The notes beneath the pieces are model-generated. The model saw only the letters and a program-made list of their open reading frames with translations. It was not told the origin of the DNA and did not search any database. Positions 30,654-39,542 of a stretch of DNA of 64,000 nucleotides are shown one piece after another. Source of the stretch: Oliverpabstia intestinalis (GTDB lineage Bacteria; Bacillota; Clostridia; Lachnospirales; Lachnospiraceae); the NCBI RefSeq assembly GCF_009696065.1, contig NZ_VUMS01000001.1, forward strand, positions 124,001 through 188,000. The letters run 5' to 3'. Position numbers and translations under genes: made by a program. Position 1 is the stretch's first letter, and every line of letters begins with the position of its first letter.

Positions 30654-32454
30654 ATTCCTCCATCTGATCAAATTCAATGGTAATGGAAGTGCCTTCATAC
30701 AGATAACTTTCTACAGATATCCTACCATTTCCAAAATAAGGATTGGAGATTCGTTTGTTTACATTTCCAATGCCAAAGTGTTTTTCATAATTAACAATTT
30801 TTTCATCCAATGTTTTCTGCAATTCTAAAAGCTGTTCTTTTGCCATTCCGATTCCGTTATCCGTGATCACAATAATAACCGTATCGTCTCCGTAGGAAAG
30901 ATCGATGGAGATATGAACCTCCGGCGTTTTCTGAGAGAGACCATGCAAAATACTGTTTTCCAGAAATGGCTGCAGGGTGAATTTGCAGATCAGGAAATTA
31001 TCAATGCCGTCTTTCATATTGATCTCCCAGGTAAGATTATCATTATGGCATAATTTTTCCATTTCCAGATAAAGCTGTGCGATGGTCAGTTCGTCCCGGA
31101 TGGAGATCAGGTCTTTCGACTTTCTGAGTGTCATGCGGTAAAAACGTGTAAGATTCGTCAGCATCTGATTGGCAATATCCAGCTTTCCAAGGGACTGACA
31201 GGTCTGGATGGATCCCAGAATATTATAAAGAAAATGCGGGTTGATCTGGGATTGGAGAAGCTGGTATTTTAACCGTTCTTCTGCCAGTGACAGTTCCAGG
31301 ATAGACTGGAGATTGTCATTCAGGGAATGTTGCATTTTTTCAAAGGTTACCCCCAGTTTATCAATTTCATCGAAGGTTTCAGGTGCGCGATCCTGTGGTA
31401 CCAGTGCCTTCATATTGGTGTCGGATGCATCTAATTGTAGTGTTTCCATAGCCCTGGATAGTGTCTCGATTCGTCTGGTAAGATTCTTCGAGATCAGAAC
31501 CACAACCAGAATCGTCAACGGAAGAGAGATCAGGATTGTCAGGAGAATACTTTTGATCAGTATATGCGTGTTTTGCATGATATAAGAATCCGGTATCTCT
31601 GTCACCTGAAGCCAGCCGTTTCGTAAAGTAGTAGTGTGATAATTAGTGTGAGATCTCTTTTTTAGAGAATCTTCCTTGTGATATAAGAAATCCAGTTTTT
31701 CTTCGTCAAGAGAGGCGGAAAGCAAAGAAGGATTGTTGCTGGCAACGATTTTTCCGTTGTCTGTAAGAATATAGCTGGTGATCTGATTATTCTGGAAACT
31801 TTCCTGCAAAATGGAGGAAAATTCAGATGCGTCCAGATGAATTATATAAGCATACTTTATGCTGTCTGTACCCGGATGTTTTAAAACTCTGCAACAGGAA
31901 ACCGAATTCGTCATACGGTAGCTGTTATTCATAAGAAACGGAACAGACAGAAGATCCTGATAAAACCAGACAGAGGATGTTCCCGGATTTTCCAGAGCTT
32001 CTTTTGGAATCTGAAAGTCAGAAAGTTTGGACACAGGAAAAAAGTATAAGTTTTCGCTGGATGCCATATGCTCGTCCGGAAGAAATATATTGATATAGGA
32101 TAGATCAAAGGATGTCTTAAACATGGACAGATTGCTCCGAATCTCAGAAAGTGTAGCCAGAGTGTCCATGGGTGCATCTGTCTGCATCAGGTTGTACATA
32201 TTATATTGAAGCGTATCGGCTATATTTTCCACTTGCTGCAAGCGGTTATCAAATTGTGTATGCAGCTGTGCATCAGCGGAAATAGATGCATTCAGAATCT
32301 TATCTTCAGCAATGTTATAGGAAACAGCATAGGAAATTCCACCTATGATGAAAATAGGAATCAATGTGCACAGCAAAAACGCACATAAAAGCCTGTTTTG
32401 AAAATGGGAAAAGTATAATCGTGGACCTCTGGAACCTTTTTTTGAATGTTTCAT
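30625..32454 (-). CDS. YesM-like sensor histidine kinase
   Basis: A 609-residue membrane sensor kinase. It has an N-terminal membrane helix (LLCAFLLCTLIPIFIIGGIS), a long extracellular Cache-like sensing part (about 45-290), a second helix (ILLTILISLPLTILVVVLIS), a HAMP linker, a His_kinase domain with the phosphoacceptor His in QSQINPHFLYNIL and a HATPase_c domain (LQPFLENSILHGL, TDNGIGM). The start at 32454 follows AAGGAG; an upstream in-frame ATG at 32520 lacks a ribosome site. It is divergent from the binding-protein gene, the common layout for YesM/YesN pairs controlling sugar ABC operons. Confidence 0.94.
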   Translation of the reverse strand: MKHSKKGSRGPRLYFSHFQNRLLCAFLLCTLIPIFIIGGISYAVSYNIAEDKILNASISADAQLHTQFDNRLQQVENIADTLQYNMYNLMQTDAPMDTLATLSEIRSNLSMFKTSFDLSYINIFLPDEHMASSENLYFFPVSKLSDFQIPKEALENPGTSSVWFYQDLLSVPFLMNNSYRMTNSVSCCRVLKHPGTDSIKYAYIIHLDASEFSSILQESFQNNQITSYILTDNGKIVASNNPSLLSASLDEEKLDFLYHKEDSLKKRSHTNYHTTTLRNGWLQVTEIPDSYIMQNTHILIKSILLTILISLPLTILVVVLISKNLTRRIETLSRAMETLQLDASDTNMKALVPQDRAPETFDEIDKLGVTFEKMQHSLNDNLQSILELSLAEERLKYQLLQSQINPHFLYNILGSIQTCQSLGKLDIANQMLTNLTRFYRMTLRKSKDLISIRDELTIAQLYLEMEKLCHNDNLTWEINMKDGIDNFLICKFTLQPFLENSILHGLSQKTPEVHISIDLSYGDDTVIIVITDNGIGMAKEQLLELQKTLDEKIVNYEKHFGIGNVNKRISNPYFGNGRISVESYLYEGTSITIEFDQMEEYDEECNDCR

Positions 32455-32735
32455 AAAATCTCCTTGTATTGTATCCGGGCAAAATCTATCAAAAACGTTT
32501 TCGTCAATGAAATCTTGCATGTAATCGTTTGGATTTCGGCATGCTCATGCCAGAACACTATTATATATGATCAATTTCTGTTCTTATTATAAAAGATAAA
32601 AAAAATGCTTTCAACAAAGATAAAAATAATATAAACGAATCGAAAAATATTGTATTTTGAGAAAACAGACTTTTTGATATCCTTAACTCATCAAAGAAAT
32701 GGGCGTGAGGCCACAAACAAACGGGAGGTAATGAA
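32455..32735. promoter_or_regulatory. Divergent control region of the glycan locus
   Basis: This 281-bp AT-rich gap separates the sensor kinase from the first binding-protein gene and must hold both promoters. It contains the dyad GGCATGCTCATGCC (32538-32551), also found as GGCATATTCATGCC in the repeat near 54301. I cannot place reliable -35/-10 boxes. Confidence 0.5.
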
Positions 32736-34001
32736 ATGAAAAAGAAATTAGTGAGCGTGTTACTGGCAGGCGTTATGGCAGTGGGAATGCTGGCAGGATG
32801 CGGAAGCTCCAAAGGAAGTGAAGGGGAAGAAAGTACAGGAAAATCTGAAGATTATGATCTGACTTTGTACAGCATCAATACAACAGATCCTGATTTTGAT
32901 GACTGGCTGAAAAATGTAGAGGATGCCACAGGACTGAACATCAATGTGATCGCAGCTCCGACAGATTCCGATACCCGTCAGCAGAAAGTTACGACAATCT
33001 TATCTACAGGAGATGATTCTGTTGATATTATCGAAATCAATGATGAGATGAGTGCGGCATTCAAAAACTCAGGCTGGCTGGAAGGTCTGAACGATACAGT
33101 TATGACAGAAGATGTCCGTAGTCAGTTTGCACAGGGTTATCTGGAGGATATGATCACAGATAAAGACGGCAACATTGTCGGTGTTCCGGGATATTCCGGA
33201 TACTTGGCTTTCTGGGTAAATCAGGAAATCATGGATGAAGTCGGAATTACAGAGATCGATACAAAAGAAGACTTCATGAAATATATGGAAGCAGCTTCTG
33301 GCGACGGAAGATATGGATACGGCGGATCCTGGGAAAAAACCTATGTATTCAATGAGATCGCACAGTTTGTAAATATGTTCGGTGGAGATTATTTTGACTG
33401 GACAAAGGCTGAAAACAAAGAAGCCATTCAGTTCCTGAAAGATATGGTGGATAATAACCAGACACCGATCGATCAGATCGCAGACAAATACGAGCAGATG
33501 AACCCGAAGGCCAATGATGGAAAATATGGAAGCTTTTTCATGTGGGGACTTGGAACTGATTACGAGAAAGCAGGTATGCTGGGAGAGGACAAGATCCATA
33601 TGGCTATGGTTCCTGACTTCAGCGGTAAAGGAGAGAGAGCAATCTTTACAGATTCCTGGAGTTATGTTCTGAATTCCGCTTCCAAGAACAAAGAAGCAGC
33701 CATCAAATTCCTTCAGTACATGGCAGACGAAGGCGGAATGGAAGCATCCTACAAAGCATTTGACAGATATCCAGCAAGAGCAGATGTAGCAGAAAAAGTT
33801 GTTCCGGATACAGATCCTGCAAAAGAAATGTATTCCCGCTATGCTTCTGAGTGCAACGTTTCCGGACGTCCGATGCTTCCTCAGACAATGGAATTTATCA
33901 CAGATATGGGAACTATTTTCCAGTCCTGTATGAAAGATGAGATCTCTGTAGATGAGTTCTGTGAGAAAGCTCAGGGTCTGGTTGAAAAATACAGCGAGTA
34001 A
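32736..34001 (+). CDS. Sugar ABC transporter binding lipoprotein 1
   Basis: A 421-residue family 1 extracellular solute-binding protein. The signal peptide ends at the lipobox LAGC (lipidated Cys near residue 22), followed by a Ser/Gly/Glu linker. ILSTGDDSVDIIEINDEM, GGSWEKTYVFNEIAQFVNMF and WSYVLNSASKNKEAAIKFL are hallmarks of carbohydrate-binding proteins. It is the first gene of the operon read away from the sensor kinase; GGGAGG precedes it. It is paralogous to the second binding protein at 37132. The ligand is presumably an oligosaccharide processed by the neighbouring enzymes. Confidence 0.93.
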   Translation: MKKKLVSVLLAGVMAVGMLAGCGSSKGSEGEESTGKSEDYDLTLYSINTTDPDFDDWLKNVEDATGLNINVIAAPTDSDTRQQKVTTILSTGDDSVDIIEINDEMSAAFKNSGWLEGLNDTVMTEDVRSQFAQGYLEDMITDKDGNIVGVPGYSGYLAFWVNQEIMDEVGITEIDTKEDFMKYMEAASGDGRYGYGGSWEKTYVFNEIAQFVNMFGGDYFDWTKAENKEAIQFLKDMVDNNQTPIDQIADKYEQMNPKANDGKYGSFFMWGLGTDYEKAGMLGEDKIHMAMVPDFSGKGERAIFTDSWSYVLNSASKNKEAAIKFLQYMADEGGMEASYKAFDRYPARADVAEKVVPDTDPAKEMYSRYASECNVSGRPMLPQTMEFITDMGTIFQSCMKDEISVDEFCEKAQGLVEKYSE

Positions 34002-34094
34002 TATAGCTGAACAATGATTGAAATAACTGGTGAATAACAAAACAGTTGGCAACAGGCAATGAATGCGGATTGAAAATATCTGCTTGGTAAAAGG

Positions 34095-34134
34095 AAACGC
34101 ACCGTAGCAAACACAATTTACGGTGCGTTTTCTT
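34095..34134 (+). terminator. Partial terminator between binding-protein and permease genes
   Basis: AAACGCACCGTA (34095-34106) pairs perfectly with TACGGTGCGTTT (34119-34130) and is followed by TTCTT. It would lower permease relative to binding-protein expression, as usual in ABC operons. Confidence 0.7.
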
Positions 34135-34156
34135 AAGATGACAGGAGGAGAAAAGA

Positions 34157-35035
34157 GTGACAATCAGTAAAAAATCGATGAAATGGATTCCATGGATCTT
34201 AATTCTTCCGGTTGTGATTATCCGTGGTTTTACTACTTTATATCCGATTATAGTAACTTTGAAAAATAGTTTATTTGACATAAAGGTTTTATCAGGAGTC
34301 AACGAATTTGTCGGACTGGCAAACTACGTTAATGTATTTAAAGATCCCAAAGTGCAGACATCCATATCCTTTACCGTGATATTTGTGGTTGTTTCCATGG
34401 TATTCCATGTGGTTTTAGGTGTGATCCTGGCTTTGATCCTGAATATGAAATTTAAGGGCAGAAGATTCTTAAGAACCATCGTACTGATCCCGTGGGCTAT
34501 GCCGGCCGTTGTTATCGGTATGGCAGCAAAATGGGGATTCAACAACGATTACGGTCTGGTGAACGATTTTATAAGACGTTTTGTATCAGATTTTCAGTAT
34601 AACTGGCTGATCAACACCAGTTCCGCCAGAGCAGCGGTTATCGCCATGGACCTGTGGAAAGACCTTCCGTTCTTTGCAATCCTGGTATTGTCCGGACTTC
34701 AGTTTATTTCCGGGGATATCTACGAAGCTGCAAAGGTGGATGGGGCAAACGGAGTGCAGAGCTTCTTCCGTATCACATTACCGTTGATCCTGAAAAATGT
34801 TATTACTTTATGTATTCCGTTTACACTTTGGAGACTGACAACTTTCGACCTGGTATATGCTATGACTTCCGGTGGTCCTGGTGAGGATACATCCCTGATC
34901 GCATACAGAATTACCACAGAAGCATTTACCAATCTAAATGTGGGTTATGCATCTACACTGGCAGTTATGTTGTTCCTTGTAATGGCGGTCTTTAGCTTTA
35001 TCAACATCAAATTCATGAATAAACTGGCAGATTAG
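34157..35035 (+). CDS. Sugar ABC transporter permease (MalF-type)
   Basis: A 292-residue inner-membrane permease with six helices and the cytoplasmic coupling loop DIYEAAKVDGANGVQSFFRI (EAA motif). It uses a GTG start at 34157 preceded by AGGAGGAG. It should pair with the permease 12 bp downstream. No ATPase gene is present in this locus, so a shared MsmX-type ATPase encoded elsewhere is likely, as is common for such systems in Firmicutes. Confidence 0.93.
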   Translation: MTISKKSMKWIPWILILPVVIIRGFTTLYPIIVTLKNSLFDIKVLSGVNEFVGLANYVNVFKDPKVQTSISFTVIFVVVSMVFHVVLGVILALILNMKFKGRRFLRTIVLIPWAMPAVVIGMAAKWGFNNDYGLVNDFIRRFVSDFQYNWLINTSSARAAVIAMDLWKDLPFFAILVLSGLQFISGDIYEAAKVDGANGVQSFFRITLPLILKNVITLCIPFTLWRLTTFDLVYAMTSGGPGEDTSLIAYRITTEAFTNLNVGYASTLAVMLFLVMAVFSFINIKFMNKLAD

Positions 35036-35046
35036 GAGGTATTGAC

Positions 35047-35901
35047 ATGCAGGATACTAATAAATATACAGTATATAAAGCCCTTACTGCAGTAGGCAGA
35101 TGGCTGTTATTTGCAATCGTTTCCTTTTTGATCTTATTTCCGGTTCTGTGGATTTTCGTATCATCGATCACACCGCCGGGTGAATTGTTCAAGATGCCAA
35201 TCGACTATATTCCGGATCACCCGACACTGGAAAGCTACAAATTCCTGATAGAGAACGTAGGGCTTTTTGATAAAATCGGAAACACAGTTCTGATCGTAGG
35301 TATCACAATTGTGGTAAGTACTGTTCTTTGTGCCATGGCGGCATATGGATTTTCAAGATTCAGAACAAAGGGGATCAGCATTGCCTTCGCATTCATTGTT
35401 GCAACAATGTTGATTCCGGAAGTTGTAACAGCAAGACCGTTGTATGAATTCATGAGAGCAGTAGGACTGTATGACACTTATCCGGGTCTGATCATTCTTT
35501 ATATCAGCGCAGTCGTTCCATTTACTGTATTGGTCTTAAAGAACTTTGCATCGGAGATCCCGGTTTCCCTGGAAGAAGCAGCAGCCATTGACGGAGCGAA
35601 TTTTATTCAGAGATTATTCAAAGTGATCTTACCGCTGATGAAACCTGCAATTGCTACAGTTTGTATCATTAACTTTATCACCTGTCTGAATAACTTCTTT
35701 ACTCCGTTGTATTACTCCAATGATATCCAGGTGCTGTCTGTTGCAATTGTACAGCTGCCACTTAGAGATAACATGTATGGTGTTCCGTGGGATCTGGTAA
35801 GTGCCATGGGTTGGATCATCCTGTTACCGATTATTATTTTCGTAGCAGTCTTTGAAAAACAGATTATGGATGGTATAATGGCAGGAGGAGTAAAAGCATA
35901 A
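35047..35901 (+). CDS. Sugar ABC transporter permease (MalG-type)
   Basis: A 284-residue permease with six helices and the coupling loop SLEEAAAIDGANFIQRLFKV. The N-terminal part (LILFPVLWIFVSSITPPGEL) is typical of MalG/UgpE-type subunits. It follows the MalF-type gene by 11 bp, with AGGAGGTA as ribosome site. Confidence 0.93.
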   Translation: MQDTNKYTVYKALTAVGRWLLFAIVSFLILFPVLWIFVSSITPPGELFKMPIDYIPDHPTLESYKFLIENVGLFDKIGNTVLIVGITIVVSTVLCAMAAYGFSRFRTKGISIAFAFIVATMLIPEVVTARPLYEFMRAVGLYDTYPGLIILYISAVVPFTVLVLKNFASEIPVSLEEAAAIDGANFIQRLFKVILPLMKPAIATVCIINFITCLNNFFTPLYYSNDIQVLSVAIVQLPLRDNMYGVPWDLVSAMGWIILLPIIIFVAVFEKQIMDGIMAGGVKA

Positions 35902-35904
35902 TTG

Positions 35905-35968
35905 GTAATTGTTCATAGGAGCATTAACCTGTGAAACGAGTTCTTGTGAATGAAGTGAACAGTAGTAC
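35905..35968 (+). repeat. Degenerate GTAATTGTTCA repeat
   Basis: Starts GTAATTGTTCA and ends TGAACAGTAGTAC; lies in the gap between the permease and GH172 genes, inside the operon. Confidence 0.5.
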
Positions 35969-36009
35969 TAAACCTGATATTATTTGCAAACCAGAAGGAG
36001 GATGTAACA

Positions 36010-37122
36010 ATGTATAACGAATTTGGTGGGACTTTAAGTAATTTAGCATTAGCGAAACATAGAAAAAGCCGCGCGATCAATGCGGAAAATCCAAGAGGAG
36101 AAAAAGGAAAAGGCGGTATGGCAGCCAGTGATCTTGGACCATCCAGAAAGGGAAGCCCGTGTCTTAGAGATATTGCAAGTGGTCAGACAGTGACACTGGC
36201 AGAGATTGAAGGACCTGGTGCAATCAACCATATCTGGATTACAGTGGATGCAAAAACCACAGACGCAGATTGCTTTGTACTGAGAGATCTGGTTCTTCGT
36301 ATGTACTGGGATGATGAAGAGGAACCGTCTGTAGAAAGTCCGCTGGGAGACTTTTTCTGCTGTGGTTTTGGTAGAGAATGCAATGTAAATTCTATGCCGA
36401 TCGCAGTAGTGCCAAGCAGAGGATTGAACTGTTATTTCCAGATGCCTTTCAGAAAAAAAGCAAGAATCACTCTGGAAAACCAGCATGTCAATTCAATTCC
36501 AGCATTCTTCTACCAGGTGGATTATTGCCTGTATGATGAGGGACTGCCGGAGGATATCGCTTACTTCCATGCACAGTGGAGAAGAGAAAAGATCACCCAG
36601 CTGCAGAAAGATTATGTAATCCTTGATAATGTCAAAGGAAAAGGTCACTATGTAGGTACTTATATGGCACTGACAACACTGGAGCGTTACTGGTGGGGTG
36701 AAGGTGAGGTTAAGTTCTATATCGACGGAGATGAAGAATATCCTACTATCTGCGGAACAGGAACAGAAGATTATTTCGGTGGTTCCTGGAGCTTTGCTAA
36801 GCAGGTAGACGGTAAGACCGTGGAACAGAATTATTGCACACCTTATCTGGGATATCCATATTATTCTTCCCATGATGAGCTGATTCACAATTTTTATCAC
36901 AATAACGATGTTATGCCGATGAGAGGTTTTTACCGCTGGCATATCCAGGATCCAATCTGTTTTGATGAGGATCTGAAAGTGACGATCCAGCAGATCGGTG
37001 TGGGTTACAGAGGATTATTTGAGAGACAGGATGACGTGGCAAGTGTGGCATACTGGTATCAGGCAGAACCACATAACAGCTTCCCGGAACTTCCTGGAAA
37101 AGAAGATCGCTGGCCTAGATAG
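36010..37122 (+). CDS. DUF2961/GH172 family glycoside hydrolase
   Basis: A 370-residue cytoplasmic protein of the DUF2961 family, now glycoside hydrolase family 172, which includes difructose dianhydride I synthase/hydrolase and exo-alpha-D-arabinofuranosidases. Recognisable blocks are GAINHIWIT near residue 75, then DDEEEPSVESPLGDFFCCGFG, then the strongly conserved CGTGTEDYFGGSWSFA (Glu253 is a candidate active-site residue), then MRGFYRWHIQDPICFDEDL. Two jelly-roll-like halves are expected. GAAGGAGG lies upstream. It sits between the two binding-protein genes of the same locus, so it probably cleaves the imported sugar. The linkage cleaved is not predictable. Confidence 0.85.
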   Translation: MYNEFGGTLSNLALAKHRKSRAINAENPRGEKGKGGMAASDLGPSRKGSPCLRDIASGQTVTLAEIEGPGAINHIWITVDAKTTDADCFVLRDLVLRMYWDDEEEPSVESPLGDFFCCGFGRECNVNSMPIAVVPSRGLNCYFQMPFRKKARITLENQHVNSIPAFFYQVDYCLYDEGLPEDIAYFHAQWRREKITQLQKDYVILDNVKGKGHYVGTYMALTTLERYWWGEGEVKFYIDGDEEYPTICGTGTEDYFGGSWSFAKQVDGKTVEQNYCTPYLGYPYYSSHDELIHNFYHNNDVMPMRGFYRWHIQDPICFDEDLKVTIQQIGVGYRGLFERQDDVASVAYWYQAEPHNSFPELPGKEDRWPR

Positions 37123-37131
37123 GAGCAGAAC

Positions 37132-38361
37132 TTGAAGAAGTATGTATTGGGTGTTTTTATTGGATTTTTGTTGCTGATGTCCGGATGTGGGGATCAACAG
37201 GATGGAGTCCATACAGAGGATACAGATTCGCAGAAAGAAAAATTAACTATCATGCACGTGGATGCAGAATCTCCCAGATTCAGGAAATTTATCGAAAATG
37301 CAGAAAAGGAACTGGATCTTGAGATAGAGACGATAGCCTGCCCTGCAGATGCAGATGTGCGGCAGGCTAAAATCTCCACGATTCTGGAAGCCGGAGATTC
37401 TTCCGTCGATATCTTCTCTGTCAATGATGAGATGATCAGTGAATTTAAATACAAAGATTATCTGAAACCACTGAGCGATACGGTGATGACGGAAGAACTG
37501 TTATTCAGTTATCCGGAAAGTTATATGCAGAATATACCGATGAAAGATGGGGAGGTTTATTCTGTTCCGTACCTTATGGATATTATGGTATTCTGGGTAA
37601 ACCGGGAAGTCACAGGAGATCGGGAGATCCGGACGCAGGAAGATTTTGTTGCTCTTTTGAAAGAAAACCTGGGCAATGATGTCTACGGATATGGAGGAGC
37701 ATGGGATCAGTCCTATGCGTACAATGAACTTTCGGAATTTGTAAATCTCTTCGGAGGCGACTATTACGACTGGGAGAATAAAAACACGAGAGAAGCACTC
37801 AGCTTTCTTCATGATCTGGCAACAAAAGGAGAAGTTCCTGTTTCGCAAGTGGTAGATCGGTATGAACAAATGGAACAGAAATTTTTGGATGGTAAATACG
37901 GCAGTATTTTTATGTACAGCGGAGCCATAAACACTTTTGAATGTGCCGGAGCTTACAGAATGGAAAAAATCCAGGTGGCACCATTACCGGGATTTCGAAA
38001 GAATGCTACCAACATCGCTACATGGCAGTATGTGTTAAACAAGGCATCTGAGCATGAGAAAGCGGCAATAAAATTCCTGAAATATGCCGCAAGCAGAGAA
38101 GGAAATATTGCCTATGCAGAATGCATGAAATGTCTTCCGGCCAGACTTGATGTGATTCGCGAAGAAAAACTGGATATTCCGGGATTTCAGGTTTTGCAGG
38201 ATTATGTGAATCATGTTGAATTGAAGGAACGTCCGTTTTCTTCCGATCCAATGAAGGATATCTCTAAGACCGGCATATTATTTCAACAATATGTGATGAA
38301 TCAAATATCTCAGGATGAATTTTGTGAGAAAATGGAAGAAATGCAAAAGAATCAGAGATAG
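37132..38361 (+). CDS. Sugar ABC transporter binding lipoprotein 2
   Basis: A 409-residue family 1 solute-binding lipoprotein with a TTG start (37132) and an AGGAG site that overlaps the stop region of the GH172 gene. Signal peptide and lipobox end in LMSGC. It aligns with binding protein 1 over most of its length (ILEAGDSSVDIFSVNDEM, GGAWDQSYAYNELSEFVNLF, WQYVLNKASEHEKAAIKFL), so the locus has two diverged receptors for one permease pair. It may bind a longer, shorter or differently substituted form of the same glycan. Confidence 0.92.
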   Translation: MKKYVLGVFIGFLLLMSGCGDQQDGVHTEDTDSQKEKLTIMHVDAESPRFRKFIENAEKELDLEIETIACPADADVRQAKISTILEAGDSSVDIFSVNDEMISEFKYKDYLKPLSDTVMTEELLFSYPESYMQNIPMKDGEVYSVPYLMDIMVFWVNREVTGDREIRTQEDFVALLKENLGNDVYGYGGAWDQSYAYNELSEFVNLFGGDYYDWENKNTREALSFLHDLATKGEVPVSQVVDRYEQMEQKFLDGKYGSIFMYSGAINTFECAGAYRMEKIQVAPLPGFRKNATNIATWQYVLNKASEHEKAAIKFLKYAASREGNIAYAECMKCLPARLDVIREEKLDIPGFQVLQDYVNHVELKERPFSSDPMKDISKTGILFQQYVMNQISQDEFCEKMEEMQKNQR

Positions 38362-38367
38362 CAAAAA

Positions 38368-38408
38368 ACAGAGCAAATCGAAAAGCAACGATTCGCTCTG
38401 TTTTTTTT
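38368..38408 (+). terminator. Bidirectional terminator at the locus end
   Basis: ACAGAGCAAATCG pairs, with one mismatch, with CGATTCGCTCTGT and is followed by eight T. It separates the convergent binding-protein and zinc-ribbon genes. Confidence 0.85.
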
Positions 38409-38409
38409 G

Positions 38410-39300
38410 TTATCGTGTCCCCATCTTACGCACCACACACAAAACTGCTCCGATCACATTCATGAACAAAAAGGATTTGCCCAGATCATCCACGATATGG
38501 AAGAACAATTTGGCTCCTTCCAGCGGAGCCGGGCTAGCGGGAAGGACGGGATAGGCATAAGTGGATACAAATGCCAGAAGAACCAGAACAACGAAACCGA
38601 ACAGCCCCCGTCCCATATCTACCTGGCGGATCTTGCCGTGATCCGGCATCCGTTTTCTGCTGGCGATCCACAGTGCCTGGATACAACCAAAGCCCACACA
38701 GATCAGTGCCCCAATCAGATAGATTCCCTGGGCATAATTCTTTTCATGGACTACTCCGGCGATGGAGCCAAGGGTCACCCGGTTGGCCCAGAAGTTCTGT
38801 GCCATACGAAGGGTGGACAAAGCCATCAGGACTACGCAGATCCACTGGATCACAAGATAAAACAGGGTGCCTCCCAGTTTTACGCTTCCAGTGGTTAAAG
38901 AAGTGGCTGCAGATAGGAGTCCGCCTCCTTTTTTCTTCTTTTTTCGCTTGGTTTTGGTTTTCTGCGTGGTAGTTTTATGAATCGTATGCTGGTTTGTGGC
39001 AGTATTTCTGGATCTGCCGGAACCGGAGTTTGGATTTTTTTTGTTCTCTTCCCGACGTCTGGCAGCGGGAGTCTCATTTTTACCGGAAGCAGGACTACCG
39101 GTACCGTTGCCATTATCAGCGACTGGTTTTGATAAGTTGCGATTTACATAATCATCGAAGGACTGCCAGTCATCCACCAGACGATCGGTATCTGTATTTT
39201 TTGTGACTGAAGTATTGTCATTGGAAGCGGCCGGAAGCGGTGCACCGCAGTAGCTGCAAAAACGACCGGTGACTTCAGCACCACAGGATGGACATTTCAT
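38410..39300 (-). CDS. Zinc-ribbon membrane protein of unknown function
   Basis: A 296-residue protein with an N-terminal zinc ribbon (CPSCG and CSYCG, residues 3-20), a hydrophilic linker rich in Thr, Asn, Arg and Lys (about 25-125, with a KRKKKKKGGG patch) and four hydrophobic helices (about 140-290). The layout resembles zinc-ribbon membrane proteins that are common and uncharacterised in Clostridia. The basic patch next to the first helix suggests the ribbon and linker are cytoplasmic. GGGGGAG is upstream of the start. Confidence 0.75.
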   Translation of the reverse strand: MKCPSCGAEVTGRFCSYCGAPLPAASNDNTSVTKNTDTDRLVDDWQSFDDYVNRNLSKPVADNGNGTGSPASGKNETPAARRREENKKNPNSGSGRSRNTATNQHTIHKTTTQKTKTKRKKKKKGGGLLSAATSLTTGSVKLGGTLFYLVIQWICVVLMALSTLRMAQNFWANRVTLGSIAGVVHEKNYAQGIYLIGALICVGFGCIQALWIASRKRMPDHGKIRQVDMGRGLFGFVVLVLLAFVSTYAYPVLPASPAPLEGAKLFFHIVDDLGKSFLFMNVIGAVLCVVRKMGTR

Positions 39301-39439
39301 AGTTCACTCCCCCTTGTTAGAATTTCAGATTTTATTGTACCACAAATACAGGAAAACATATCTGAAGATTTTGTGAAAATTAATGAAAAATAATTACTTT
39401 TTTTGGTAAAAAAGCAAGAATCAGAAAGAGAAGATTGCG

Positions 39440-39468
39440 TTGACACCTTATATACCGATTGGTATAAT
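39440..39468 (+). promoter_or_regulatory. Promoter with embedded operator of the TetR gene
   Basis: TTGACA (39440-39445) and TATAAT (39463-39468) are 17 bp apart. The palindrome TATACC-GATT-GGTATA (39451-39466) lies between and over these boxes, the expected place for autorepression by the TetR protein encoded downstream. Confidence 0.75.
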
Positions 39469-39542
39469 ATAAAAAGACAGGGGATTACCCTGGAAAATTA
39501 CGGATCAACAGCTGATAAATATAAGGAAAGGGGCTGAGACAG

